Source: Persicaria tinctoria (Eukaryota; Streptophyta; Magnoliopsida; Caryophyllales; Polygonaceae). Taken from it: a DNA stretch of 64,000 bases. The stretch is from contig JBANSL010000013.1 of the NCBI GenBank assembly GCA_037127255.1, positions 68,530,188-68,594,187 of the forward strand, in the 5' to 3' direction. The notes beneath the pieces are model-generated. The model was not told the DNA's origin, made no database searches, and saw only the letters and a program-made list of their open reading frames with translations. The translations under genes were made by a program, and so were the position numbers. Every line of letters starts with the position of its first letter. Within the stretch, counting starts at the first letter, position 1. Shown here piece by piece: positions 44,196 through 54,729 of this stretch.

Positions 44196-44696
44196 CTAAA
44201 GAGGAACATCTGCGGTCTCCGCGGATTTCTTCACGCTCTGATGAATCCCGGCTTTCATCCCAATGTAGAAACAGTCTCTGTAACGATTTTGGATGAACTC
44301 TTGACCAGCCTCATCATTCAACCACTCAAGAACAGCGCTCTTCATGAATTCCAGGCCATTAGGAGTCTTCGTCCAATCGTCCACTAACTTGGTATGATTA
44401 TGTGGAACATCCAACCAAGATAAAACGATATCACCGTCTGTTCGGGACTGATATCGCTCTAACTCTATTTTACGACGGTTGGCTTCCAGGACCGCGTTAC
44501 TTCTCGCTTCATTTGCCGCTAACAACTGGCCTTCGAAATCCTTTTTTTGGGCCTCAGAGTTAGCTTGCAGTGTGGTTAGGGCCTGTTGGGACGACTCAAG
44601 CTGAGCTCGCAGCCCTTCCATATCCTCAGCCAACTTCCTCCTTTTTGCCCTCTCAGTGGATATGATCTCATCTTTTTCCTCCATCCGCGAACGAAG

Positions 44697-45770
44697 TGAT
44701 GTCATCCTCAAGCGAAAGAAGAAGGCTCCACCTTGGGAGTCGTTGAACAAACGGCGTTAATTATTTATATTTCTTATTTTTTATATATATTCTATTTTTA
44801 GTAACTCCTATGTTAGTTGGAGACTAATTATAGAATTGCTTATTTTTAGTATTTCTTGGTTAGATTAAATAAGATGGTTAGGATTTTAGATTAAGTTTTA
44901 TCTTCTAGGTTTATTTATCTTTAGAATTAAAATTCTATCTTTATCAACCTAAATTCTATCTTGCACGGTAGAATTGGTTCTTAGGTTTTCTATTTAAACA
45001 TTGTAGTTCTATTGAATTAAAGGAGATTGAATTAGAATTGAGAAACCCCTTTATGGATTAAAGGGTTCTCGATTATCAATCCCTAAAACCTTTGTGTTCT
45101 AGGCACTACCACCGTCACCAATCCTTTGTTCTACTTCATCTTCATCACCGTCACCCTCGTGCAACAACAAACCCAAACACATTCATATTCCCGCACCGTC
45201 ACAACCAAGAAGGTGCTCAGTTGGCTCGGCGTCGCGTCCTAGTCCTGGTGCTAGGCGCTCGTGCACGCCCTCGCAGTCGCCTTCGCTCGCACCCTCCCTA
45301 CAAGCGACGGTGTCCCGCGGCTTCGGCTTCACACGGCATCTTCGGCTCCGCGTGCTCGCTCCCTGCGAGGCTTCTTCGGCATCGCCCTCGTCGTCGATCA
45401 CCGTCGCACACCAGCGCCCTGAGGAGCCTACCTCCTGCGCTCTCGTACTCGTGTGCCCAGCAAACTCGGAGCCGGCCTAGCGAGTTCCCGCACCAGCGCT
45501 TCCTTCGCTTCCTCGTCTATCTTTGCTGTTACTTCATTAGCTTAGACTTAGTTAATTTATTTCATTCAACCGATATTTCATTAGTTTAATTTTCTTAAGT
45601 TAAGAAATATTGTTTAATTAGTTTTAATTTAGTTTAGTTATTCTTCTGTTGCTTTATTTAGTCGGCTCATTAGTTGAATTCAATTGTTATCGAGAAGAAA
45701 TTCAAAGAGCTTAAGTAAGATCGTTCTTTTAGTTTAGCAATTGGCCGGTCTAGCCAATTGCTATACATCA
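44697..45770 (+). repeat. 5' LTR of the nested non-autonomous element
   Basis: 1074 bp, with a GC-rich 3' half (45090-45500) and AT-rich flanks. It ends CTATACATCA before the primer site. Confidence 0.9.
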
Positions 45771-45833
45771 ATTGGTATTCAGAGACTGGTTATGCTACGC
45801 TCTTTGTTTCTTTGATGTTACTGATGTTTTGAT

Positions 45834-46988
45834 TTGATGACTTGGGAAATCTGGGGAGGCAACTGGGATGATGATCCCGATCCATGGGCTGCACAACAAC
45901 GACGCCGGCGAGAGTTGCAGAGACGAACTTTGCAACAACAAGCTTTAGAGCGACAACAAGAGGCTCAAAGGCATCACCTTTGGCTTCAAAGGCAAGAAGA
46001 GACTCATCGACAACAACAATAACTCCTTGAGCGTCAACGTCAAGCCGCAATTGAGGAGGAGAAACGACAACAACAACGTCGCATCCGTCAGATTTGGCTT
46101 CTCCAACAACGAGAAGTTGAGGAGGAACGTCGCCGAGAGGAGGAACGACGCCTAGAGGAGAAAGAACGCCGATATTGGAAGGCTTGGTATGCAGACGTAT
46201 TTGCTTGCCACATTCCAGGTTTTCCTCCACTTCCCACACCATCTGCTGAGGTTGTTATTGCTCCCGCGAACGAGGAGGTGGTGGATTCTGCGACCAACGC
46301 CACTGCCCAAGAGGAGGTTGAAATCGCTGTCCAGAAAACAGCACAGCGCGACGATTTTGTTTCGCAGATTCCCGTTGACTCCGACCTCGGAATTGAGTCA
46401 ACTCAGTCTTGTTGCGAAGCTGACTCGACGAGCTTTCTAACGGTGGGTCACACGCTGCATGACTCCCCCGGAAAGACCTCCGAAACTGCTCTGAAAGTGG
46501 ACTGCAATGCTGCGCCAAATGTGGTAGTTGCTTCTGACAACAACGATGAGGACGTTGGGAACACTTCTCTTGAGTTAGCTATTGTATCTCTTGAGAATGT
46601 TCCTAATGTTGAGACTTCTGAAGTTCATAGGGTTATTGAGCCTAATGATATTGTTCCTCTTGATTGCTCAATGCTCTCTATGATAGGTTTTGTTTTTTAG
46701 GTTCCTTTGCCTCAAATTCTGCTGGCGCCATCTCAAGTTGATTTTCAAGGAATTTACTTTTTGGTGGTTGCTCCTTCCTCTTTGATCATCAACGACTCAA
46801 TTCGGGGACGAATCGAAGATAAGGAGGGGAGAATGTTGCGGGTCAAGATGACCTTCTGTGGGTCAAACAACGATCTTGATCCAGGCGACGACTCGAGGAC
46901 GAGTCGATTTCAATTGGAGGAGAATGATGTCATCCTCAAGCGAAAGAAGAAGGCTCCACCTTGGGAGTCGTTGATGAAACGGCGTTAA
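45834..46988 (+). pseudogene. Single ORF of the nested element: Gln/Arg/Glu-rich protein running into the 3' LTR
   Basis: One frame spans almost the whole interior and the first 64 bases of the right LTR, with two stops: TAA 46020-46022 in a CAA run and TAG 46698-46700. The ATG used is at 45837 (MTWEIWGGNWDDDPDPW); two in-frame bases precede it. The first third is a charged Q/R/E-rich helix (RRRRELQRRTLQQQALERQQ). The middle is acidic and low in structure. The end is DPGDDSRTSRFQLEENDV and a Lys/Arg tail ending KRR. No known domain was found. The charged helix and basic tail could bind RNA, as a gag substitute might, but that is inference. Both stops are one C to T step from Gln. Confidence 0.6.
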
Positions 46989-47996
46989 TTATTTATATTT
47001 CTTATTTTTTATATATATTCTATTTTTAGTAACTCATATGTTAGTTGGAGTCTAATTATAGAATTGCTTATTTTTAGTATTTCTTGGTTAGATTAAATAA
47101 GATGGTTAGGATTTTAGATTAAGTTTTATCTTCTAGGTTTATTTATCTTTAGGATTAAAATTCTATCTTTATCAACCTAAATTCTATCTTGCACGGTAGA
47201 ATTGGTTCTTAGGTTTTCTATTTAAACATAAGGAGATTGAATTAGAATTGAGAAACCCCTTTATGGATTAAAGGGTTGTCGATTATCAATCACAAAAGCC
47301 TTTGTGTTCTACGCACTACCACCGTCACCAATCCTTTGTTCTACTTCATCTTCATCACCTTCACCCTCGTGCAACAACAAACCAAAACACATTCATATTC
47401 CCGCACCATCACAACCAAGAAGGTGCTCGGTTGGCTCGGCGTCGCATCCTAGTCCTGGTGCTAGGTGCTCGCGCGCTCCGGCGCTCGTGCACGCCCTCGC
47501 ACTCGCCTTCGCTCGCACCCTCGCTACCAGGGACGATGTCCCGCGGCTTCGGCTTCACTCGACATCCTCGGCTCCGCGTGCTCGCTCCCTGCGAGGCTTC
47601 TTCGGTGTCTCCCTCGTCGTCGATCACCGTCGCACACCAGCGCCTTGAGGAGCCTGCCTCCTGCGCTCTCGTACTCGTGTGCCCAGCGAACTCGGAGCCG
47701 GCCTAGCGAGTTCCCGCACCGGCGCTTCCTTCGCTTCCTGGTCTATCTTTGTTGTTACTTCATTAGCTTAGACTTAGTTAATTTATTTCATTCAACCGAT
47801 ATTTCATTAGTTTAATTTTCTTAAGTTAAGAAATATTGTTTAATTAGTTTTAATTTAGTTTAGTTATTCTTCGTTTGCTTTATTTAGTCGGCTCATTAGT
47901 TGAATTCAATTGTTATCGAGAAGAAATTCAAAGAGCTTAAGCAAGATCGTTCTTTTAGTTTAGCAATTGGCCGGCCTAGCCAATTGCTATACATCA
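46925..47996 (+). repeat. 3' LTR of the nested non-autonomous element
   Basis: 1072 bp, followed by the CGAAG duplication. Its first 64 bases code for the C-terminus of the internal ORF. Confidence 0.9.
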
Positions 47997-50007
47997 CGAA
48001 GGGACTCGATTTCTTTCCTCGGTGTCTCTGCCTCCAATAGCCTTTCCTTCATCTGCTCCAGTTTCTCTTCCAGACCGCGAGCATGCTGGCCAAAGCGAAG
48101 ATAGCGACCCCAATCGCTGTGAGTAAAAACATGACCCTAGCAACAAATACACCGCTAGGTATAAGTAACAGACGCTCACCAACGAACAGACCAAGGAATC
48201 AGATAGATAAGAGATATAAAGCACAATTCACTTACCCAGTTGCACCAACGCTCTTGTTCGATCGTAAATTGCTCATCGGTAAGATGGTCCAAGTACCGTG
48301 ACTCCGCTTTCCCAAGTTCTGGAGGAAAAGCCAACTGGTCAAGAATGTCGGAGTCAAAACCGGGCATACTCTACGCGGGCCGACCATTGGCGTCCACATG
48401 GAAAACCGGCACATCCCAGCTCACACCTTCCCACGCCGGATAAGAACGCACTTTCTTTTTCTTCGGTGGCGTTTTTGAAGTCCCTGCCTCACCAGAAGAA
48501 GCAACTTGAGGAGCTGCAGGGGCAACTAGAGGAAGGGACTGGACTTCCGCGACTGGGGGAGAATCGATCAGGATAATGGAAGGCTCGGGCTCCTTCGGAG
48601 CGGCAGGGGAAGAAGAGGATACGACAACCGTTTTCTCTTTCACCACCTTCTTTCCTTTGGTTTTCGGGGCCGAAGTCTTGGGGCGTTTCAAGGCTCTCAT
48701 CACGTCGGTAGGGATTTTCCTTTTAGATGAAGAGGGGGGGCCAAGGACATCTTTGCAGCATCCACCATTGTTTTCAGCTCCGCGGCACCTGGAAAGGACC
48801 ACGAAGAAAACAAAAATGTTGAATCCATTTCGAGAGAATACCACGGATAAGACAAAAGCAAGGGCACCCCCGAAATTAACTACAACCTATGCGCGGATGA
48901 GGAAGACTCAAACCGACCATTTCCAGCCGCAAAGGGGAAACCATATCTTTCCATGAAGGTTTTGTTTCAACAACAAACTTCTGCTCAATCTTCTTAAGAC
49001 CGAAAATAGCTTATCTTTTCATCCGCGTATACAGACGTGGTTCTGTATGAAAGTTCATAATTTTATGCAGAGGATCTCCAACCAAGAACCACTTATGCCG
49101 CCACTCTGACTTACTGTTGTTACGGTCAACGATAGGGACACTGAGCTTAGCCTGGTAGAGGCTTTTGTGGATACCCCCATGACCCAAGGTAAGCATATTG
49201 CTCAAGAGTCCCAGAAAAAGGCTGAACCCCGATCTCTAGGCAGCGCATCACAAACGAAGTCAAGAAAAGCCAACTGTTCGGAACCAGCTGGGCGGGGCTC
49301 AAGCCACAAGCCTTCAAATAACGCTTAAACAGATTAGGTAAAGGGAGCCGAAACCCCTGAACAAAGCTCTCGATATACACCACCAGGTAACCGGGGTAGA
49401 CATCCAGGCTCCCTCCCCCTTCCGCTGGAAGACACAGTGCAACTCCCTCTCACCAAGGGAAGACACGGGCGATCACATTCAAATCCTCCAAAGTCGTGAA
49501 TGTTCCTCCACCGCGGCTCTGAGCATTCGGCGGAACAATAGGAATCATCCGCTGAGGAAGAACCACAGGTATCGGGCCCGCGGCAGAAGGCTGAAAATCC
49601 CCTTTGAATGGACAAGTGGCCAACACTTTCTCGCTATACAGGACCGGACAAAAGTCCCCCAACACAGACGACGAGCGGCGTTCCTTCGGTAGGAAGGCGA
49701 AGCCAGAGGGTACGTCAGTACGAGAATCCCACTCTTTGTAGGAGTGCTGAGATTCGGGCGACTCCAGTATTGAGTCTGACCCTGATGACGAAACCCCGTC
49801 ACCCGACCGCGAGGACACGGAGTCAACAGGGGAAGAGTTTTCATCGCGCACGCGACCCGAGGAAGTATAAAAGGAGGGATCTTCAAGATCTTTGGGTTGC
49901 CGAAAAGTGACGTCCTCGGGAACCTCTATCCCACCCATCAAGAGTTTTCCCCAGGAACGTCTGATCAAAGCTTGTACACTACCAGAACTACTTTGGGAGG
50001 CCGACAT

Positions 50008-50508
50008 GTTGAAGATGGCAAAACCAAGTAAGAAAGAAGAAGCAAGGAAGAAAGATGCATAGGACCCACGGTAGTAAATATGCGCCCGGAGATTGTCCGC
50101 ACACCAACCAACCGCGGCCAGAAAGAAAAAAGGGGAAAAGGAAAACTAAAATCAACACAAGAACTAAGACGCGGAAGGAAAAGAAAACAAAGATAAAATT
50201 TACCTCGAGGATGATCGGAGCGAAAAGCTGTAAAAAACGGAGAACGGTAAAAATAAGAAGGGGGTCAGAACCCCTATTTATAGGCACCACAATCCATGGC
50301 GGTTCACCTCCTATCCCAGGCCACGTGTTAGAAGCACGACAAAAATCAATCGAACGAATGGGCCAAAAAGTACCGGCCCACAAAAGCCCAAGAAAGCCCA
50401 ATTGTTTTCTCTTCTTCAACTTTTCGCCCTGGAAAAACGATAAACAATGAAAGGAGGGTATCGTACCGCGGAATAACCTATCCAGTTCCCCCACGGCCCG
50501 AGAAGCTG
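50008..50508. other. Region between the antisense ORF start and the 3' LTR
   Basis: This should hold the promoter and 5' untranslated leader of the antisense ORF. CCCTATTTATAGG at 50272-50283 gives CTATAAATAG on the minus strand, a good TATA candidate about 270 bp before its ATG. A purine tract for plus-strand priming is weak; GAAAGGAGGG lies at 50449, not adjacent to the LTR. Confidence 0.4.
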
Positions 50509-51364
50509 TGATGACGCCCGAAAGATATCGAAATTAAGAAAACAATTAAAGAGGGCTCAAGAGGCTGACAGAAGTAAAATACAAGAAACAAACACAACAA
50601 CCGACGGTCCGCGGACAAGAATTGCATGCGCAAAAAGGACAAATGGCACACAAAAAGGACAGGTGGCACACATGCCCCCATCCAAGTGAAACTCCTCTCT
50701 GAAACACGTGGCGACCCTGCATCAACAAGTGGCCATAAGACAGGAACTTCCCACTCACCAGAGGAAGAGGACGGCGTACTATAAAAAGAAGAGAAGACGC
50801 TAAAAGATAGGGACTTTTTGGAAACAACAGAGAGGAGACGCTAGCTCCAGAGGGGAAAGAGAGGGAAATAGTCTCGCCAGGGCTCTACCTTTGACTTACC
50901 CATCCTTCACCCGTCCGCGGACATCTCAAGCTAAGGGAACGGTAGTCAATCCGAGACAGGTAGTCGGACATTAGTCTAAGGATCCAGGGAGCGCATAATA
51001 TTATTTTACCCTCGATCTCTATTGCAATGGACGGGCGTATCACTTTTACCATTGGGTCACTTGATGAACCCGAATAAGTAAAGATGCGAGTCTCTTCAAA
51101 AAGACTCGGCGGCACCGGTCGTGGGATCCTCATAGATTGTGAGGATCTCAAATAGTGGGTAAGACCGTCAATATTTCCTCTAGGGTAAAATGGCTCAGGT
51201 AAAGATCCTTTTTCCCTTTTTATTGCTCTGATCGGGCGATAGTTATGGGGGGAAGGGGGCTTCAGGTAAGTCCGTATTACCAACCTTCCATAAGAGGAAA
51301 TCTAGGGCATATCCCCCCATGGGGACGTGGGAGGCGATACACTTTTTCTTTTACGGCTTCGTCA
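50509..51364 (+). repeat. 3' LTR of the Tat-type element
   Basis: 856 bp, same ends as the 5' LTR. TATAAAAAG near 50781. AGAGG (51365-51369) follows. Confidence 0.9.
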
Positions 51365-51549
51365 AGAGGTAATACAATAATTCCCTTTTTTTTTATAACA
51401 ATACCTTGGTTTAAAAAAAAGAGTAGATATACGTATTACATTTTATTGGTTTATCTCTAGACAAACAAAATCAATATGTTCCTAGCCTAACATTCATCAT
51501 ATATATTATTTGATAATTTTGAAACCCGACCCCACTTAAAAATTACGAA

Positions 51550-51800
51550 GATGTTTGTAGGGCCAAAAGCTATCACTTTCTGTCGTTCTCGTTTTCCACT
51601 ATTGGTGACTTAGAGGATGATGTTATGGAGCTTCTCAAGCGGGTGTGTAATGTCGCTAAGGGGGTACCTGGATATAGTAGATGTTTTTGTCACACTTTGA
51701 CTAGGATTGCATTTAGTATTCAAAAGGGATGCGGGGCTCACCTTGTTAGCCGACTCCGATCTAATTTCATGTAGATACTTGAGTACTTTAATACTAATAC

Positions 51801-51839
<39 letters not shown>

Positions 51840-51849
51840 TAATAATAAC

Positions 51850-51907
<58 letters not shown>

Positions 51908-52030
51908 TCTCGGTTGTAGCTTATCTCGTGCTGCACCTTATATTTTTACTAGACTTCGCTTCGTTATCGCTAAAGGAGTGGGAGCCCAGATAGTATCTCG
52001 GCTACCCACTAACTTCTTGTAATCTCTTTT

Positions 52031-52033
<3 letters not shown>
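51550..52033 (+). pseudogene. Two LINE C-terminal remnants ending in AAT-repeats
   Basis: The translation at 51600-51772 (LEDDVMELLKRVCNVAKG, then HTLTRIAFS and HLVSRLRSNFM) resembles the RNase H end of plant LINEs. It ends in a stop followed by (AAT)n. A second, shorter copy at 51945-52013 (VIAKGVGAQIVSRLPTNFL) also ends in a stop and (AAT)n. The peptides are related. The family call is tentative because catalytic residues are not covered. Confidence 0.35.
51799..51906. repeat. (AAT)n microsatellite
   Basis: About 36 near-perfect AAT units with a few substitutions (AAAAT, AAC). Confidence 0.95.
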
Positions 52034-52115
<82 letters not shown>

Positions 52116-52116
52116 C
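52034..52116. repeat. (AAT)n(ATT)n palindromic microsatellite
   Basis: A run of AAT units turns directly into a run of ATT units near 52070, forming a self-complementary block of about 80 bp. Confidence 0.95.
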
Positions 52117-52414
52117 TTACTCTAAATCGTTCCAATTATAAGTACTAATGGGGTTGGTGTAACGGCCCAAAATTATGATTTCCGGGTTACGTTTCAAGGG
52201 ATATATGCAAATATGTATGATTAGACAATGTAAATATAATTTTTTTTATCATTTGAAAATATTTATACAGTTATTACTTTGGCTTTTCATGTATTGGATT
52301 ATTTCAACAACTAGCATATATGGATATGAGACGTTGACCAGTTCAAGAAAATTTGCTCGATGTGACTGGGTAGTAGTTTTTGGCATGTCGACCACCGCTC
52401 CCCAGAGATCAAAC

Positions 52415-53354
52415 TAGGGGCGGCCAAACTAAGAATATATATACCACCCGGACTTCATAATCTAGTATGAAAAATAGCGATAAGTGGATTACACCAATAA
52501 AGATTAGGCTAAATAGATACATTAATAGAGTTTTATCTCATTACTGTCTCGGGCTATGAATAAATGACAGAGAAATCATTTCTAACTTTAAGAGGAAAAA
52601 GTCTAACAGTAGAGGATATTATGATGATTAGACATGAAAACTCACATTTCGAAGATCTTTGCTTCATCTGGCAAACCATATAGGAAATTAAAAATAGAAT
52701 CATTTTCAATAAAAATAAATTGGAAGCTACTACCTCTCTGGTTCAAAAGACTATTTGTAATATTACAAACTGGAACAAGACAAAAAACATGTAAATATAA
52801 GTAAAAAACAAAATAAAAAGTTAAAAGCTAAGTGGAGCAGACTACAAAGAGCTATTCTCAAAATTAATGTGGATGACTCGGTTATTTCCACCGGTTTTTT
52901 CCAAGTGGGGGGAGTGATCAGGGACTCCGAGGGTCAGGTTATTGATATTTTTCATCACGAGACACGACAAGGTTCAGTTATCCAAACAGAGGCTTATATA
53001 TGTGTTGGGATGAAGCTAGCAATCTCCAGAGGGTTTCGAAAAGTAATCATCGAAGGGAACAACTTTGAAGTTATAAAGGCAATTAAAGAAAGCAGTATAT
53101 CAAATGGGAAATTATGCGTCAAGTTGAGAAGATCTGACTACTTGGAGGCTCTTTTGATTATATTGAATTTAGTCATTGTTATAGAGAAGCAAATATGGTA
53201 GGCGATTATATTGCTAAAAGTAGGAAAAACTGTAATTTGTTCACCATCCCTTTTAATAGGGATATCTATAACATTATCCGGCATGATGATCAAGGAAGGG
53301 CTTTGCGTTTGTAGCAGAATCTTCCTACTGTTTGCCCACTATAAAAAAAAAAGT
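52415..53354 (+). mobile_element. LINE 3' fragment (LINE-5) with poly(A) and 7-bp target duplication, inside the GRP3 upstream region
   Basis: ATCAAAC stands at 52408-52414 and 53355-53361, and an A-run ends the insert (53343-53352). The first part encodes the end of a zf-RVT domain (FIWQTI, then IKNRIIFNKNK, about 52660-52720). The frame from 52869 carries RNase H (GGVIRDSEGQV, EAYICVGMKLAISRGFR, IIEGNN). A frameshift near 53150 moves the rest (YIEFSHCYREANMVGDYIAK) into another frame, ending at 53311-53313. The paralogous block upstream of GRP2 (20320-20335) is the empty site. Confidence 0.85.
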
Positions 53355-53750
53355 ATCAAACATCTAAATATTCAAATTAATTAATAATTACTCCAGTCTC
53401 GATCATAAAGAAACGTTTAATTTGCAAAAAAAAAAAAGAAGATTTTTTTATGATGAGGAACCAATTTTCGGTGGTAAATTTCGAGCACGTGATTCACCCG
53501 ACAAGAGCCACGTACATTCGACTTGTGCCGATCAGCTTAATCCACTGATAGAAAGTAAGACAAATCTTAATTTTTCACCCAAAAAAAGATACGAAGGCAA
53601 CAATCGACCCAAAACACTTCTTACCACCCTCCTTACTCTAAATCACTAGACCACCCAAAATGGAGAAACGGACAAATTTAAGTAGACAAAGAGTAGTTAA
53701 AGTTGATTTTCATGCACTAGGAAAAGATCGAGGGAACTATATATCCACCC

Positions 53751-53760
53751 TATATATAAA
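53751..53760 (+). promoter_or_regulatory. TATA box of GRP3
   Basis: TATATATAAA about 120 bp before the ATG. The leader that follows is nearly the same as that of GRP1. Confidence 0.6.
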
Positions 53761-53880
53761 GCCTTCTTGGTCGACCCGCCACTTCATTCACGTACACAAC
53801 CACAAACAAGCTAGCTAGCTAGGCAAATCACTCAAAACAATATTTACTAATTTTATAAGAGGAATAATTAGAGTTACGTT

Positions 53881-54276
53881 ATGGAGAAAATGAAAACAAG
53901 TTTACTTGTTTTTATTCTGCTGGGCGCCCTTCTTTGCACCACCACCACCACTAGGGCAAGGATGCTAGCGGAGAGCCAAGCAACAACCGTTGGGTGCCAC
54001 TCCGACCACCAACGCCTTTTCCGCCATGCTAAGTTATTGGGTGTGGGAATTGGCGTTGGTGGGGGTGTGGGTGTTGGCGTTGGAGGAAGAGGTGGCCAGG
54101 GTGTTGGAGGAGGTGGAGGAGGAGGCGGTGGAGGTGGAGGTGGTAGTGGTGGTGGTGGTGGAGGAGGAGGAGGAGGTGGTGGTGGAGGCGGTGGCGGTGG
54201 TGGCGGCGGCGGGAGCGGGAGCGGGAGCGGGAGCGGGAGCGGCAGTGGCAGCGGCGGCGGTGTCAGTTTGCCTTGA
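53881..54276 (+). CDS. Glycine-rich secreted protein, paralogue 3 (GRP3)
   Basis: It encodes 131 residues from the ATG at 53881. The signal peptide (MEKMKTSLL, then VFILLGALLC), a Thr-rich stretch, ARMLAESQATT and the conserved RLFRHAKLLGVGIGVG come first. A glycine tract with a Gly-Ser end (alternating GS, then GGGVSLP) follows. It is an intact gene of the same family as GRP1 and GRP2 and most like GRP2 in its N-terminus and GRP1 in its leader. A cell-wall role is likely from composition and signal peptide only. It has a TATA box, 3' flank homology to GRP2, a LINE insertion in the upstream region and a MITE just downstream. Confidence 0.82.
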   Translation: MEKMKTSLLVFILLGALLCTTTTTRARMLAESQATTVGCHSDHQRLFRHAKLLGVGIGVGGGVGVGVGGRGGQGVGGGGGGGGGGGGGSGGGGGGGGGGGGGGGGGGGGGGSGSGSGSGSGSGSGGGVSLP

Positions 54277-54309
54277 TCGATCAAATAAAAGGCGGACAAA
54301 CGTGTTGTC

Positions 54310-54471
54310 CCTCCACTTTTATAAGTCATTTCCTATTCAAGCACGTTTTCTTAAAATAATAAAAACTATATAAAATTAATTAAAAAAATACATATTTTAT
54401 GTAGTTTTCATTATGTTAAGAAAACGTGCGTGAATAGTAGGCGACTTATAAAAGAAAACGGAGAAGATATA
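54310..54471. mobile_element. Stowaway-like MITE downstream of GRP3
   Basis: Inverted arms: CCCTCCACTTTTATAAGT at the left, and the complement of CTTATAAAAGAAAACGGAG at the right. Pairing continues through GCACGTTTTCTTAA and ACTATATAAAAT. It interrupts 3' flank sequence shared with GRP2. Confidence 0.6.
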
Positions 54472-54646
54472 TATACCTAGTGATAAGCAATTTCATTGGA
54501 ATTTCAATGTGTTACGCGCCTGTGTATATATACAATAAGTGTAGCTGGCCTTAGCTACTCAATATATATATATATATATGATATATCGAATTATCGATGG
54601 GGCTTGCATCCAATATTTAAACTTAAGTGGTGAATTAAGTTGATGA

Positions 54647-54647
<1 letters not shown>

Positions 54648-54727
<80 letters not shown>
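54648..54727. repeat. (TA)n microsatellite
   Basis: About 40 TA units, next to the 3' LTR end of copia-3. Confidence 0.97.

Positions 54728-54729
<2 letters not shown>

Larger units (their letters stand above)
44697..47996 (+). mobile_element. Nested non-autonomous LTR element (TSD CGAAG)
   Basis: LTRs at 44697-45770 and 46925-47996 start TGATGTCATCC and end ATACATCA. CGAAG flanks the element on both sides (44692-44696, 47997-48001). The interior is only 1154 bp and has no polymerase. The primer site ATTGGTATTCAGAGA follows the left LTR and resembles the initiator-tRNA-Met site TGGTATCAGAGC with one extra base. It sits inside the coiled-coil part of the antisense ORF. The left LTR has a 20-bp stretch near 44998-45018 that the right one lacks. 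Confidence 0.9.
44196..50007 (-). pseudogene. Antisense ORF of the Tat element ('putative gypsy type transposon' protein with coiled coil)
   Basis: A minus-strand gene starts at ATG 50007 (MSASQSSSGSVQALIRRSWG) with a Ser-rich N-terminus. The core is the plant 'putative gypsy type transposon' (Transposase_28) signature: IESFVQGFRLPLPNLFKRYL and GLSPAQLVPNSWLFLTSF (49383-49260). SEWRHKWFLVGDP (about 49110) follows. A Lys/Pro/Ser-rich linker spans 48844-48371. A coiled coil starts near 48090 and continues across the nested insertion (44697-47996) to 44490, ending at the stop at 44196. Plausible introns are 48886-48789 and 48235-48117 (GT-AG, 98 and 119 bp). Frameshifts (about 49445, 49180, 48740) and a stop at 48371-48373 break it. 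Antisense extra ORFs between pol and the 3' LTR are known in Tat-lineage elements; their role is unknown. Confidence 0.7.
26653..51364 (+). mobile_element. Large Tat-type Ty3/gypsy retrotransposon with two nested LTR elements
   Basis: LTRs at 26653-27509 and 50509-51364 start TGATGACGCCCGAAAG and end CTTCGTCA. The 5 bp before the first and after the second are both AGAGG (26648-26652, 51365-51369), so the whole span is one insertion. Two LTR elements inserted later (33683-40092 and 44697-47996). Removing them leaves about 15 kb, in the size range of Tat/Ogre elements. The order is 5' LTR, primer site, gag, protease, reverse transcriptase, two RNase H domains, integrase, 70-bp array, four B3-domain ORFs, antisense ORF, 3' LTR. 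By eye the first 380 bp of the LTRs differ at about 4-5% of positions, so it is not recent. It is not functional: gag is frameshifted, pol has stops and integrase has a deletion. Confidence 0.88.

Noticed and set aside
45092..45589. Ser/Arg/His-rich ORFs in the LTRs of the nested element (also 47302-47815)
   Set aside because: They overlap in several frames within GC-rich LTR sequence and differ in frame between the two LTRs.
49412..49440. 29-bp GT-AG intron in the antisense ORF
   Set aside because: Too short for a plant intron; a frameshift explains the break better.
51610..52135. Poly-isoleucine ORFs
   Set aside because: Translation of AAT/ATT microsatellites.
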